From contig JBBBDQ010001688.1 in the NCBI GenBank assembly GCA_037127315.1, forward strand, positions 2,698,501 to 2,762,500: 64,000 nt of DNA, given 5' to 3'. Origin of the DNA: Ascarosepion bandense. Taxonomy: Eukaryota > Mollusca > Cephalopoda > Sepiida > Sepiidae. The notes beneath the pieces were generated by a model. The model made no database searches and was not told where the DNA came from. It worked only from the letters and a program-made list of their open reading frames with translations. Below, piece by piece: positions 33,391 through 43,317 of this stretch. Position 1 is the stretch's first letter. Every line of letters starts with the position of its first letter. The translations under genes and the position numbers were made by a program.

Positions 33391-34878
33391 TTTACAAGAA
33401 TTGTTTTCATGTTTTTTTTTTAATTATAATAATTGTTAAAGTTTAAAAAATCTTTTAAAATTTCTCAAAATCTTGTTGCACTTAATGACTTAACATTAAC
33501 AACTTAAGTGAAGAATATATTTACTAATTGAAAATTAAAAAGCTTTATACAAATATTCAGGCCAAAAAATATTTAAAATAATTAAATTTTTTTTATTGTG
33601 TGTGTATGAAGGTTGTTTTTTTAAGTAGGATATTTCATGTGTGATATTAAAAGGTCATGTGTTCCATGGTTTCTTCCCCTTACAGGAAAAACTTTGGTCA
33701 ATTCTAGTCAACCATACTTAGCTTATCACCATATCTGGCTGTCATCAATCACTTCACACATCAGAAATATATGACTGCCGTGATTAAGAAATACCTTTAT
33801 TCTAAATTTATTGTTATAAACAAGTAATACCTGTTTCAAATCAGATTAATCTAACTTTAAATTTGCTAATTTTTTAAAAATAATGTGTCACAGATGTAAA
33901 TTTTATTTTTGTACTGTTATTAAAACTGAGAATAAACTTTTGCTTACAAATGTCAAAAATAGATAATTAACTGAAACTACTGAAAAAGTTGAGATTCCAA
34001 TCAATATAATTTCTATTTGAAATACACCATTATTTCGTTTAATGAAAATAGTACATTTAATCATTTAGCTTTCAATTAAAGCTAAAAAGAAAGCTTCACA
34101 AAAATTTTATATTCTTAAAAATTTACTTTAAAACTTAGGTACCAAAATCGAGTAAAGGTACCTACCCAAATTGTGTAACGAAATATTTTCCAAGAAATGT
34201 TCTAATAACCTGGACATATAAATTTAACATGGATGATTTTGCAATCCAGACATTTTCTGTACATTTCCCTTTTTAAAACATACTTGCTCGTAATTAAAGT
34301 AGTATTTTTTTAAATCAAAATTATGGTCAGATAATTTCAATGGAAATTTTTCAGATTATCTTTATTGAACTTTTTATATGAAATTCATGATTATAAAGAA
34401 TAAGATTTGATTTCTAAATTTAATGCAGAAATTTATTAAAAAAATCTAACAAAATAAATTAATTTCTCAGCAGGCTTTTATTATTTTATTAGTTGAAATT
34501 CTCTTCCTTTTACATGAACATTCAAAAAAATATGTAAATCAGGTTAATTAATGGGTGAAGGGGTCTCAAATGAAAGTCTTCTGTTCCTCTCTTGACTAAT
34601 GAAATTCTTCTTACAGGTCCTGACTTTCTGCTTTTTGGACTTTGAGCATTGACAAAAACTAAAAAGCAGCAATAAGCTGAGAGGAAAAACTAGATAAAAA
34701 TGAATAGTGAAAGTTATTTATCTAGGAATTTTGCTGATAAATGAATCACAAAGATATCTTGAGTGAACTTCAAACTTCCCTTGAAATGTTGTGGTTTTAT
34801 TCTGTAGAACTGCTATGGGTTTGTATATATGAATCTATGTGATCAAGTCCTGTTTGCACAGTTGGAGTGGCTTAATAA

Positions 34879-34957
34879 ACATAGCATCAGCAGCAGCCCT
34901 TAATGAGCATATTATCAGCAGCAGCCCTTAATGAGCATATTATCAGCAGCAGCCCTG
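34879..34957. repeat. Tandem repeat, 29-bp unit, about 2.7 copies
   Basis: The unit GCATCAGCAGCAGCCCTTAA plus TGAGCATAT occurs nearly three times in a row (ATCAGCAGCAGCCCT at three positions 29 bp apart). Confidence 0.85.
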
Positions 34958-35389
34958 AGAATATAAAAACAAGCAAAGCCTTCAGTAAATCTCTTCTTCC
35001 TGTTTTTCCTCCTTTCAAAGTGTATGCTGTCAACATTTCATGCTGAAGCAAAAATGGGCTGTGGACATTTTACACACAGACACACCTACACAGGCAATTT
35101 ACACTCAAATACATTGTATTATTGTGCATTCAATTTATTTCTTAAACCTTTTATTTCTTATTTGTTAAATAAATGTTATCTTGCATTGCAAATCAATCAA
35201 TTGCTCTTATTTTGTGCATACACCAACGTTATTTCATGTAAAATATTCTCGTAGAAACCTTAATAATTATATCATCAGCTGACACATTAAATGGTTCTCA
35301 GAGAATTGCAATTCTTACTCTGTCAGGTCTGTTTATTATGAACAGTATTTGTACTCTTGGTTTTCCCACTCATAATAACTGATGGCTTT

Positions 35390-35660
35390 TACTGGAAACC
35401 AAGTGGCAACAAGTATTCCCACTACTTTAGGATTTCCATAAGTATTCTTGCTTATTTAAGTCACGCTGTTCTCTAGATAAACTTGATTTTTCCGTAAATC
35501 TTTCTCCTCCTCAAAACTATTTGCATAATTCTTCTGGACTGTTCCAAGTGCTCCCGTAATGCTGAGTACAACTGTCACATCCATATTCCACAGTATATTT
35601 CTTTTTTTTTTTTTGCACTTATCAAGGCCCAGGTATTTTTCTAGTTTTTCACTCTAACAA
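35390..35660 (-). mobile_element. LINE fragment (R2/NeSL-like C-terminal motif)
   Basis: The minus strand reads WNMDVTVVLSITGALGTVQK, close to the segment with GALGTV that ends many type-1 LINE polyproteins, preceded by EKLEKYLGLDKCKKK. Short, frame-broken, inside the putative intron. Family call is moderate. Confidence 0.5.
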
Positions 35661-36178
35661 TTTCACTTTAAAAAAAGTGTCATCTACTGACAAGATTTCT
35701 TTTCTTGATGTGCAATGATTGCATCCAGTTACCTGTCCTAAATAAGATTGCTGTGGGTAGTCGAATATAGAATTTATATGAGAAAAAAACTTCTTTGAAT
35801 AATGGGTTTCTGTAATGTGTTCATCCATATACCACACAACAATATAAATTAAATTGAAGAAAACTAGACAAATTATCATACAAGAAATGACCACAGGAGA
35901 GTGACTAAAAATTCAACAGTAAAAGAATTTTATATAAACAATAAAACGTACATGCATGGTCGAATAATTTCTTGTTGATAATCACAAATGAAAAAAAATA
36001 TCTGAAAGATTGTTCATGCAGAGTATAGTTCAACAAAAGTCAATATTTTGAATTTATTACAAAAAATACAATAGACTGTTGCTGCAAGGAAAAGTTATCG
36101 AAACGTGGGCGTGTGTGTGTGTGTGTGTGTTTTGTTTAGGTATATAGAAATAAGTTGCCGAGAGTTATTGGCCTTTAC

Positions 36179-36388
36179 CTGTTGGATTTCTTGTATAAGT
36201 GCACTCAATAACTTGATTCGTGAAGTTAATTGTAGGAAGAACCTCAACGCAGTCGATTGTTGAATAAATGTTATTTTTACGCGGTCAATTGAAGAGTCAG
36301 CGATTAGACACACATGGAGATTATTGGCGTCTCTTGGAGTTCGCAAGCTAACCGACTCGAATTGAGTTTTATGACCACTTAAATACAT
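36179..36388 (-). CDS. Unrecognised gene, candidate first coding exon downstream of an E2F-type site
   Basis: On the minus strand an ATG at 36388 opens exactly 70 codons ending CAACAG|GTAAAG, a good donor in phase 0. The product begins MYLSGHKTQFESVSL, continues ANNLHVCLIADSSIDRVKIT, and ends with a helical stretch LLSALIQEIQQ. I do not recognise the family and see no signal peptide or membrane segment. About 30 bp upstream of the ATG lies a perfect E2F-type palindrome and about 110 bp upstream an inverted CCAAT box, so an S-phase or cell-cycle gene is a reasonable inference. The next exon is not identified; 31985-32242 on the same strand is a candidate later exon. Confidence 0.5.
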
Positions 36389-36417
36389 TTAGAGTTCTGG
36401 AATTTGGATCAAAGATG

Positions 36418-36429
36418 TTTGGCGCGAAA
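36418..36429 (-). promoter_or_regulatory. E2F-type site TTTGGCGCGAAA
   Basis: A perfect match to the palindromic E2F consensus (TTTSGCGCSAAA), about 30 bp upstream of the ATG at 36388 on the minus strand. It is preserved unchanged in the duplicate at 42899-42910. Confidence 0.65.
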
Positions 36430-36498
36430 GAGGAAATCAATTTCAGTTTTAGAGTGTCTCAAGTAATAAAAAGGTAATTTTGTAAGTTTGAAGTGATG

Positions 36499-36503
36499 AT
36501 TGG
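36499..36503 (-). promoter_or_regulatory. CCAAT box (read on minus strand)
   Basis: ATTGG on the plus strand, 70 bp upstream of the E2F-type site. In the duplicate a 15-bp deletion (GTGATG|CTCTTTG) removes it. Confidence 0.45.
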
Positions 36504-36789
36504 CTAAAAAATGCTCTTTGTACGAAGAGTCTACTTTTTTAGAAAGGGTAGAGAAAGGTTTATATGAAATATCCCACAGGATGATCAGTTTGAATTACAA
36601 CGTCATAAGGATTCTTACTTTTTTGATTCTCCAGTTTAATTTCAGGTTTGTCTGTCCAGTCAACATGTAGCCATTTGCACAATTCCAAGTGAGGTGCCAT
36701 TTCTATCCAGCCATATTCATGTTAATCATATTTTATTGGGAAAAGCTTAATAAATAAATCTTGCAACAGGAAACTGTGATGAGGGGTAA

Positions 36790-36930
36790 TAAAAAAAGTG
36801 GAACACATGACACAGGAGACACAAATCATAAAAACTTTATTGCAAAAAACATGTTTCGGGTTATCCACAGCCTGAACAATATTTGGGCATTGTGTACCAA
36901 AAATATGAAAATTTTGGCTAAGAACAAGAT
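36790..36930 (-). mobile_element. Penelope-like terminal fragment
   Basis: The minus strand reads GTTCAGGCTGTGGATAACCC, then GAAACATG and AATAAAG. The arrangement CTG(N)GA...CCCGAAAC followed by a short A-rich end resembles the degenerate hammerhead region at the end of Penelope-like elements. Short and without coding sequence. Confidence 0.35.
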
Positions 36931-37639
36931 ATGAAATAAGAAAAAAAATTACATGCACATTATGAAAAAATCAAAACTTTCTCTTCCATTACACATAATG
37001 CAGTATAAATCAAATTAATCTTGAGATAAAATAACACATTTTCAAAGAACAACATTATTAGCCAGGTGGAAGTAAAGTTTGTTATGATCACACTTAAAAA
37101 AATGCTTATCTGTAAACAAATGCATTAGGATTTATTAATCTTTGTTTACTTAAAATGGGTAAATATCTCAAAAATTCCAAAGATAGAAAATGGAATGGTA
37201 TGAGAAAGAATAACTCTAAGAAAAGGCCCAACTGCATTGCCATTGTATTTGGATGAAGCAGTGAAAGGAGTCGTCGGATATGATTGTTTTTCTCTGGAAT
37301 CACTGGTAATAATTAGGGTTTGAATTTGGGAGTGTTAACTCTTCTTGCAGGGCCAGAAATTCATACTGGGTGCAATAATGTGACCTGAAGGTAGAAATCT
37401 TTGACTATTTTCTAAGATTTCTAATTTCTTGAAGGCATCGCAGAGTTCTTATGAGAACATCTTTAGAGAAAGTGATTGACTGGTGGTGATTTTGTACTTA
37501 ATCAGAATGTTCCCAGAAGGGCTGAGTGTTGATTGGTCAAGAGAGTTATGATGTCATTAACCTCAGGCTGCTAGAATGAGCTATGTAGGCATATGCTGAA
37601 ACTCTGAAGGGGTCAAGCAACTGTTAGGTGATAAGACGA
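36931..37639. other. Spacer, nothing recognised
   Basis: Mixed AT-rich sequence. The minus-strand frame at 37106-37303 (65 codons, leucine-rich) has no motif. 37320-37640 is less AT-rich and may be part of an unrecognised repeat preceding the LINE fragment. Confidence 0.4.
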
Positions 37640-37910
37640 GGTAAACAAAGGAGGATCTGTAACGTGGTTGATACTGACTTGGCAGACTGGCTGCAACCAT
37701 TCTCTCACCGGTGTGATGTGGCTTCCCTGTGGCTCTTCTACAAGTACTTTCATGGCTTCTGCTCCGATGAGCTTAGATCATTGGTGCTGCCTAAGTACGA
37801 ATTTACACAAGATACTCAATTAGCAACTACATCCCACCCTTTTACAGTTAAACAGATAAGATGTAACCGTAAATTTAGTTTTCTATTTTGTCCTCAAATT
37901 CAATAAAAAT
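37640..37910 (+). mobile_element. LINE fragment, C-terminal part of ORF2 (Jockey-superfamily type)
   Basis: The frame contains LQPFSHRCDVASLWLFYKYF, then HGFCSDELRSLVLPKYEF and ASHPF/TSHPFTVKQIRC, the conserved region after the reverse transcriptase (LsHRRdVAsLslFYrY-HG-CSdEL). It belongs to the same family as the fragment at 9700-10790. Only this short piece is present. Confidence 0.7.
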
Positions 37911-38284
37911 AGGGCAGGGGCTTCCAGACCCTTCCTTCATAGCAGTGTTCTTTGCACAGACTTTAGATAAAGTCAGGAAAATGGCTTTGTTGCAGGGCTG
38001 CTTGTATGTGTAGTGGAACTCTGGATCCTGATTGGTCATCAAATAGCAAAATTCAAAATACATCAGAGAAATGATTTTTCCACAGCTAAAAAGAAATGGT
38101 CTTTGAGCCATCCCATGTGACTGTATTGAATATTTAAGGATGGTCTCTAACCGATCACAGCGGTCAGTCAGAGGAAGCGTTTTGCTGACACACATCTAAA
38201 ATGTAACTTTCAACTTCAAGCGACCTGGACATTGTCCTCTCTCTCTTTCTCCTTATCTATCTCAACAATTACTACTATGTTGCG
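37911..38284. other. Spacer, nothing recognised
   Basis: A 106-codon minus-strand frame (37875-38195) partly overlaps the LINE fragment on the other strand and shows no domain I can name. Confidence 0.4.
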
Positions 38285-38893
38285 AGTAGTTGAATATAGA
38301 ATTTATATTAGAAAGAAACTTCTTTGAATAATGGGTTTCTGTAATGTGTTCATCCATATACCACACAACAATATAAATTAAATTGAAGAAAACTAGACAA
38401 ATTATCATACAAGAAATGACCACAGGAGAGTGACTAAAAATTCAACAGTAAAAGAATTTTATATAAACAATAAAACGTACATGCATGGTCGAATAATTTC
38501 TTGTCAATAATCACAAGTGAAAAAAAATATCTGAAAGATTGTTCATGCAGAGTATAGTTCAACAAAAGTCAATATTTTGAATTTATTACAAAAAATACAA
38601 TAGACTGTTGCTGCAAGAAAAAGTTATCGAAATGTGGGTGGGTGTGTGCATTGTTTAGGTATATAGAAATAAGTTGCCGAGAGTTATTGGCCTTTACTTG
38701 TTGGATTACTTGTATAAGCGCACTCAATAACTTGATTCATGAAATGAAGGAATATTCACTCTTTCAAGCTAATTGTAGGAAGAATCTCAACGCGGTCGAT
38801 TGTTGAATAAATGTTATTTTTACGCAGTTGATTGAAGAGTCAGCAATTCGAAGCACGTGGAGGTTGTTGGCGTCTCTTGAAGTATGCAAGCTG
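38285..38893. repeat. Duplicated promoter/first-exon block, copy 2, left part
   Basis: Matches 35750-36345. The match stops at GTATGCAAGCTG, where the Tx1-like element begins. The block resumes at 42851. Confidence 0.9.
38650..38893 (-). pseudogene. Broken copy of the 36179-36388 first exon
   Basis: Minus-strand sequence still reads RDANNLHVLRIADSSINCVK and TFIQQSTALRFFLQL, but an insertion of roughly 25 bp near 38740-38766 brings in a stop, and the Tx1-like element cuts off the N-terminal codons and the promoter. The donor is kept with one change (CAACAA|GTAAAG). Confidence 0.8.
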
Positions 38894-39472
38894 AAAATAT
38901 TTAATTGTATAAAAATACAAATTATGGCACAAAGCCAAAAAGGGGAGGGGTAGAGGGTGGTACTCACTTAACTATCCTATAACTAGCTAAACCCTATCAC
39001 AGCCCAATCACACATTGCAATTTACACATTCACCACAATGCCACAAATTTACAAGGGGCACCTAAAAATGGGGGAAAACCCATGACAATAAAAATTTATT
39101 TATATACAATATAAAATATAATTTAAAACATTTAATGAAAAGATGAAATGATGGGAGGGGGATGAACCCAAAAACAAACCAAAAATACAACAAATCTTTT
39201 TAAACTAAAATAATAAACAACGTTAGTAAGACCCATCTGTCCCAGAAAAAAGAGTGGCCTCTGTATTCCGCTAAATGGCAAAATCAAGAAGCACACTCGC
39301 TAAGGGAGTGGGGATGGGGTAAAAACTTAATGGAATGGGACAATCAAAGACTGAACCAGCCGAGATAAAAGGAGGCCAAAACAAACTGGGGAGGTTGGGA
39401 AGGTTGGGAATCTCGACTTGGATCATAATAAAAGAGAAAGCCGGGTACAGGTTAGGAACACATTCATTCACA

Positions 39473-41225
39473 TTAACTAGGTACACAAAAGAGAGCTACC
39501 TTAACCAGGGGAGGGCTCCAAAGGAATCCACCCCGATGTAACCAGTAGATCAAAAAGAGAAAATCAAGGCTAGCTCCATTCAGGTGAACCAGGCTCACCA
39601 CATTTACCCACCTTTTGCTGGAGTCTGTCGAAGTCAAACATTTCCAATCAGTTCTAATCCTTATTTTGAGCATAAGCTGACCTCGCAAGACTTCCTCCAT
39701 TTGCGTTGTCCAAATCAGCATTTGAGCTGTGGCTAGCAATGACAGAAACACTATACACTTCATCCCAGAAAGTGGGGATGACACATTGTCACAGGCAAAT
39801 GCATGATCAATGAGCACAAGCTCTCGCGGCGCAATACGAGCAGTCAACTCACCAACACGGTCCCATAGAGGGCAAACCCACGAACAATGGTAGAAGGCAT
39901 GCAAAGCCGTTTCTTCCAAGCCAAGGTTGCAGCATTCACAATCTGGCAAATCTGCCAGGCTCCATATGAAGGCCTTGTCATTGAGAGGCAACAGATTCCA
40001 AGCCAATCGCCAGGTGAGCGAAAACTCAGAGATGCTGAGATAATTGGTATCTGGTGCCCAAGACCAGAACAAGTGAATCTCATCCTCCGACAAGTGGAGC
40101 ATATCACGTAATGAATCCTTCACGACCCCCTCCATTAACTCACGACAGAAGACACTCCTAGGCTGTGAAAGGTCACTGGACTGTGGAATGGCCCGCAAGG
40201 CCGCCAGACAAACGAGGAAAAAACTCGATTGCCCTCGAGACTTACGGCACAACCTCAAGATGTGGGAGTGATAGTAAGGCTAGGGAACATATCCCTCACT
40301 ATCCCCCTCAGCAATGATTCTTCCATAATCGCTCGTCTGAGAAAAACCAACCTTGACGCAACCTTGTGGCCCATCAGGTACGGCATTCCCTGACCCCCAA
40401 GACATGGATGTTGATGTCAGACATGTTTGTCGACGTAGTGTTTGCGTCCTCTCCACAGAAGGGAGAATAGCAAACCCTTGATCGCTTCCCTACGCCATTT
40501 ACAAAGTGGAAGTACTAATAACCGGTAAAAGATAATGGGAAAGACATATGTAGCACACGCCTCAGTCAAACCCTTTAAGGACAAATTCCTTCGACACCAA
40601 ATCTCGACCAACATGCCGACTTTTGCCAGTACTTCTGACCAATTTTTTTCCAACTGGAGGTCGGGCCCAAACCACACTCTAAGAATGCAGACAAGGCCGT
40701 CTGTCCAATCAAAGGACCCTGGGAGGGTAACACACTTCCAGGCACCTAGCTGCAAGCTGGACGACTTGTTGCAGTTAATCTTGGCCCCTGTCACCTGTTC
40801 TTACTGTTCAAGTGCCTTATGTACCACCTCGATGTCACTCTGGGAGGACATGAAAGTAGTGACGTCATTGATGTACGTGGAAACCCTAGCTTGAGCACCA
40901 CCAGGGACAGCAATTCCACGTAGAGCTGGACTGCACGCCCTGTCCTTTAGCCAGCAAAAGAGGGGCTCCAACGCCAAAACATAAAGTAGGAGTGACAGTG
41001 GACAACCCTGTTGGACCAACCTAGACAGCGACAGGACACCCGACAACTTTCCGTTCACCTGTATCACAGTCGTGGGAGATTGATACAGGAGGCTAATTCA
41101 GCAGTAGAAGTTGGGTTCGAATCCAGTGGCCTGCAGGACAGATGCCAGGTAACGATGGTCAACCCTATCAAATGCCTTGGACTGATCCAAATTGATCAGC
41201 GTTGCTTCTTCATCGTCTTTTATCC
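39473..41225 (-). pseudogene. Tx1-like LINE ORF2, RT middle to C-terminus (copy B)
   Basis: Reads ATLINLDQSKAFDRV (RT motif A), QVNGKLSGVLSLSRLVQQGC then PLSLLLYVLALEPLF (motif B region), and TYINDVTTF where copy C has YADD. The metal-binding motif is thus changed to Tyr-Ile-Asn-Asp. The C-terminal region continues through 40417-40794 and 39473-40258 (WCRRNLSLKGL; LFWSWAPDTNYLSISEFSLT; GLEETALHAFYHCSWVCPLW). Frameshifts separate the pieces; dead. Confidence 0.8.
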
Positions 41226-41228
41226 TCT

Positions 41229-42534
41229 CTATGAAGGGGAAGTTGTTTCCAATTGGGAAGAAGGGGATTCAGATTGAGTAGGTGGATTTTCTGGAGGGGA
41301 AGAGTGTTGAGAAAAAGGTGTTACTGGTTGCAAGGGGGGTGTGGGGAAAGGAGATGAAGTAACTCTGACTGGGGAGGCGGACTGACTTCTCCCCTTCACA
41401 GTTTCAGTTTTGACAGGTGATAAAGAGGTGGACTGTGCCTTGGCAGCCACCCAAATTTTTTTGCTCTACTCCAATCATTTTTTTTCGGTTTTGTTAATTT
41501 TTTCTACCTTCTCCTCTTCTTCCGCCCTCTCTCCCTCGTTTTAGCGACACTGAACGAGGTGGATCCATTTCAGAAATCTCCATCTCTTGTTCCTGCTGTT
41601 GTTGTTGCAGCAGCTGCTGCTGCTGCTGCTGTTTTTGTTGCTTTTGCTGTTGCAGTTTCTGTTGTCTCAAATTTCCCTTTACTGGGGACGTAAGCTTCTC
41701 AGATTGTGGAGAAGCGGAAGTCGCCTTCTTTCCCTTCCTAACCACTTCCGTCCACTCAGTAGTTTTAGTCTTTTTTATATCTGGTACTTGTGTTTTTAGC
41801 ACCAGCTGTGTTACCGGTGTAGCTGGTGTTTGCTCTTCGGCATCTTGTTTTTTTGAGGGGCACATTTTGGCCACATGGCCTGCCATCCCACAAAGCCAAC
41901 AATGCGGCTTTTGCCCCTCCACCACCACAAATTAATACATCCGACATTCTTAGAAAATGGGGCCTGTCCACAACTACGTATACCGCAACATCTTCCGTGT
42001 GTTCGCGCGCTTTACTGTTGACACGAGCCACCTCCTCCACTGCTCCGAACTGGGCAACGTAAGCCCCAATGTGGTCATCTGATATTCCAAGCAGCACGCC
42101 GTGGATAATAACTCGGGTCCGCCTGGAGCCTAACTCCCTTTGCAGTCAATATTGTGCCGGCCAATTTTGTGGCCTCCTCTTCCGTGCTAAGAAGAACGTC
42201 CCACATAGCACGAGACCATCGCGCAATTTTGGGGACAATTTTCAGGCATTTTCGGGACTCCTCCATGTACAAACGTACGTGTTTTTGAGTCCGATGTCAG
42301 CAGGGAGATTGTTCTCACAGATATTACATCGATAACTTCGGGAATGACAATTAGTTCGTTTCCCACAATGTATTCCTTAAATTTCTCCTGCAAACCTTGG
42401 TAATAAGTGGCGTCATTCTTTGCAGGAATGTTGTTCCATACTGGCGCTGGAAAAGTCACCGTCAACATACCCAACAATTTTTTCCAAAGCAGTCCAGAAA
42501 TAAACACAGACGAGCAACAAAGACAAATAAACAC
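41229..42534 (-). pseudogene. Tx1-like LINE ORF1 (copy B), zinc knuckle and polyglutamine
   Basis: Starts with WNNIPAKNDATYYQGLQEKF (42187-42534), continues DDHIGAYVAQFGAVEEVARV (41765-42097), then KPHCWLCGMAGHVAKMCPSK, a C-x2-C-x4-H-x4-C zinc knuckle. A glutamine run from CAG/CAA repeats (41600-41665) and a Ser/Pro-rich tail follow. ORF1 proteins of this type bind the element's RNA. At least two frameshifts. The opposite-strand leucine-rich frame at 41587-41799 is the shadow of the glutamine run. Confidence 0.8.
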
Positions 42535-42642
42535 TGTTAACTAAATGACGTACTCACGTGTAACTCACAGGTAACAAAGATTCCACGTAAAAAATTCCAA
42601 GCGCAACAAAAAGAGTTCGAAAACTGACTGACATGAATTGAG

Positions 42643-42840
42643 GTTTTTTTTTTTTTTTTTAATCATATCACACCAAGCAAGGTGGTAACACCACTGATGT
42701 GCAGGGGGCTACATAAGAGTAAGATTGGAAAAGAGAAAACCGGAAACCACATCCTAAACAGGGAACAAGGGATGAGCCTCTACACCTGTTCAATAGACGT
42801 GGGTGGAGTGTGAACCGGGTGATAGTTTAGTCTATCTACT
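42643..42840 (-). mobile_element. LINE 3' end with poly-A (minus orientation)
   Basis: A run of 17 T at about 42644-42660 (the poly-A tail), then CACACCAAGCAAGGTGGTAA and CACCACTGATGTGCAGG, the complement of the Jockey-type tail seen at 10780 and 15700. It lies between the Tx1 copy B 5' end and the resumption of the duplicated block. Confidence 0.75.
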
Positions 42841-42850
42841 CCAATTAATT

Positions 42851-43043
42851 ACCACTTAAATAAATACATTTAGAGTTCTGGAATTTGGATCAAAGACGTT
42901 TGGCGCGAAAGAGGAAATCCATTTCAGTTTTAGAGTGTCTCAACCAATAAAAAGGTAATTTTATAAGTTTGAAGTGATGCTCTTTGTACGAAGAGTCTAT
43001 TTTTTTAGAAAGGGTAGAGAAAGGTTTATGTGAAATATCCCGC
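42851..43043. repeat. Duplicated promoter/first-exon block, copy 2, right part
   Basis: Matches 36374-36580, including the E2F-type palindrome at 42899-42910. A 15-bp deletion removes the CCAAT box. About 25 bp at the insertion point are missing relative to copy 1. Confidence 0.9.
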
Positions 43044-43077
43044 AACTAGAACACTTTGTATGAACAATTGATACCTT

Positions 43078-43300
43078 TTCCCCCACATGTTTTTAGGTGC
43101 CCCTTGTAAATATGTGGTATTGTGGTGTTTGAAGGATTGGGAGATGATGGATGGGTTCTTGTGGTAAATGTGCAAATTGTAATGAGTGATTGGGTCGTGA
43201 TATTGTTTAGCTAGGTATAGGATAGCTAAGTGAGTACCACCCTCTACCCCTCCCCTTTTCGGCCTTGTGCCACAATTTTGTATTTATTACAAATAAATAT
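43078..43300 (+). mobile_element. 5'-truncated Tx1-like LINE 3' end with 17-bp target duplication
   Basis: About 220 bp matching, in plus orientation, the 3' untranslated end of the Tx1-like family (TTTTTAGGTGCCCCTTGTAA to TTTGTATTTATTACAAATAA). It is flanked by TGAACAATTGATACCTT at 43061-43077 and 43301-43317. Long target duplication plus 5' truncation is the standard result of target-primed LINE insertion. The internal match to both ends of copies B and C fixes their 3' terminus. Confidence 0.9.
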
Positions 43301-43317
43301 TGAACAATTGATACCTT

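Larger units (their letters stand above)
32243..35389. other. Putative intron, AT-rich, with simple repeats
   Basis: Very AT-rich. It holds TA arrays at 33249-33285 and 33318-33336, a hairpin (33285-33390) and a 29-bp tandem repeat (34879-34957). The open frame at 32905-33195 contains a repeated ATGAATTTGACACTGG-type phrase but no recognisable protein. No exon linking 32242 with 36179 was found. Confidence 0.5.
35750..36580. repeat. Duplicated block containing a promoter and first exon, copy 1 (intact)
   Basis: About 830 bp that recurs at 38285-38893 plus 42851-43043 with only scattered differences. Copy 1 keeps the open first exon (36179-36388), the E2F-type palindrome and an inverted CCAAT box. 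A TG array at 36111-36130 is expanded relative to copy 2. Confidence 0.9.
38894..42640 (-). mobile_element. Tx1-like LINE, copy B (internally deleted)
   Basis: Minus-strand element whose 3' end (ATTATGGCACAAAGCC read on plus) is at about 38900 and whose 5' end is near 42640. It matches copy C (47886-52985) along ORF1 and along the RT/C-terminal half of ORF2. The end of ORF1 is joined directly to the middle of the RT domain at about 41225, so the endonuclease and RT N-terminus (about 1.4 kb by comparison with copy C) are gone. It is inserted in the duplicated promoter block. Confidence 0.85.

Noticed and set aside
35733..35904. Minus-strand segment with a hydrophobic stretch (MIICLVFFNLIYIVVWYM) and a CAG|GTAACT end, possible second exon after 36179-36388.
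   Set aside because: Joined to the upstream exon through the TTTTTAG acceptor it hits a stop; as a separate start it has no continuation. It also lies next to a LINE fragment.
41587..41799. Leucine-rich 70-codon frame that could suggest a membrane protein.
   Set aside because: Antisense to the glutamine run of Tx1 ORF1.
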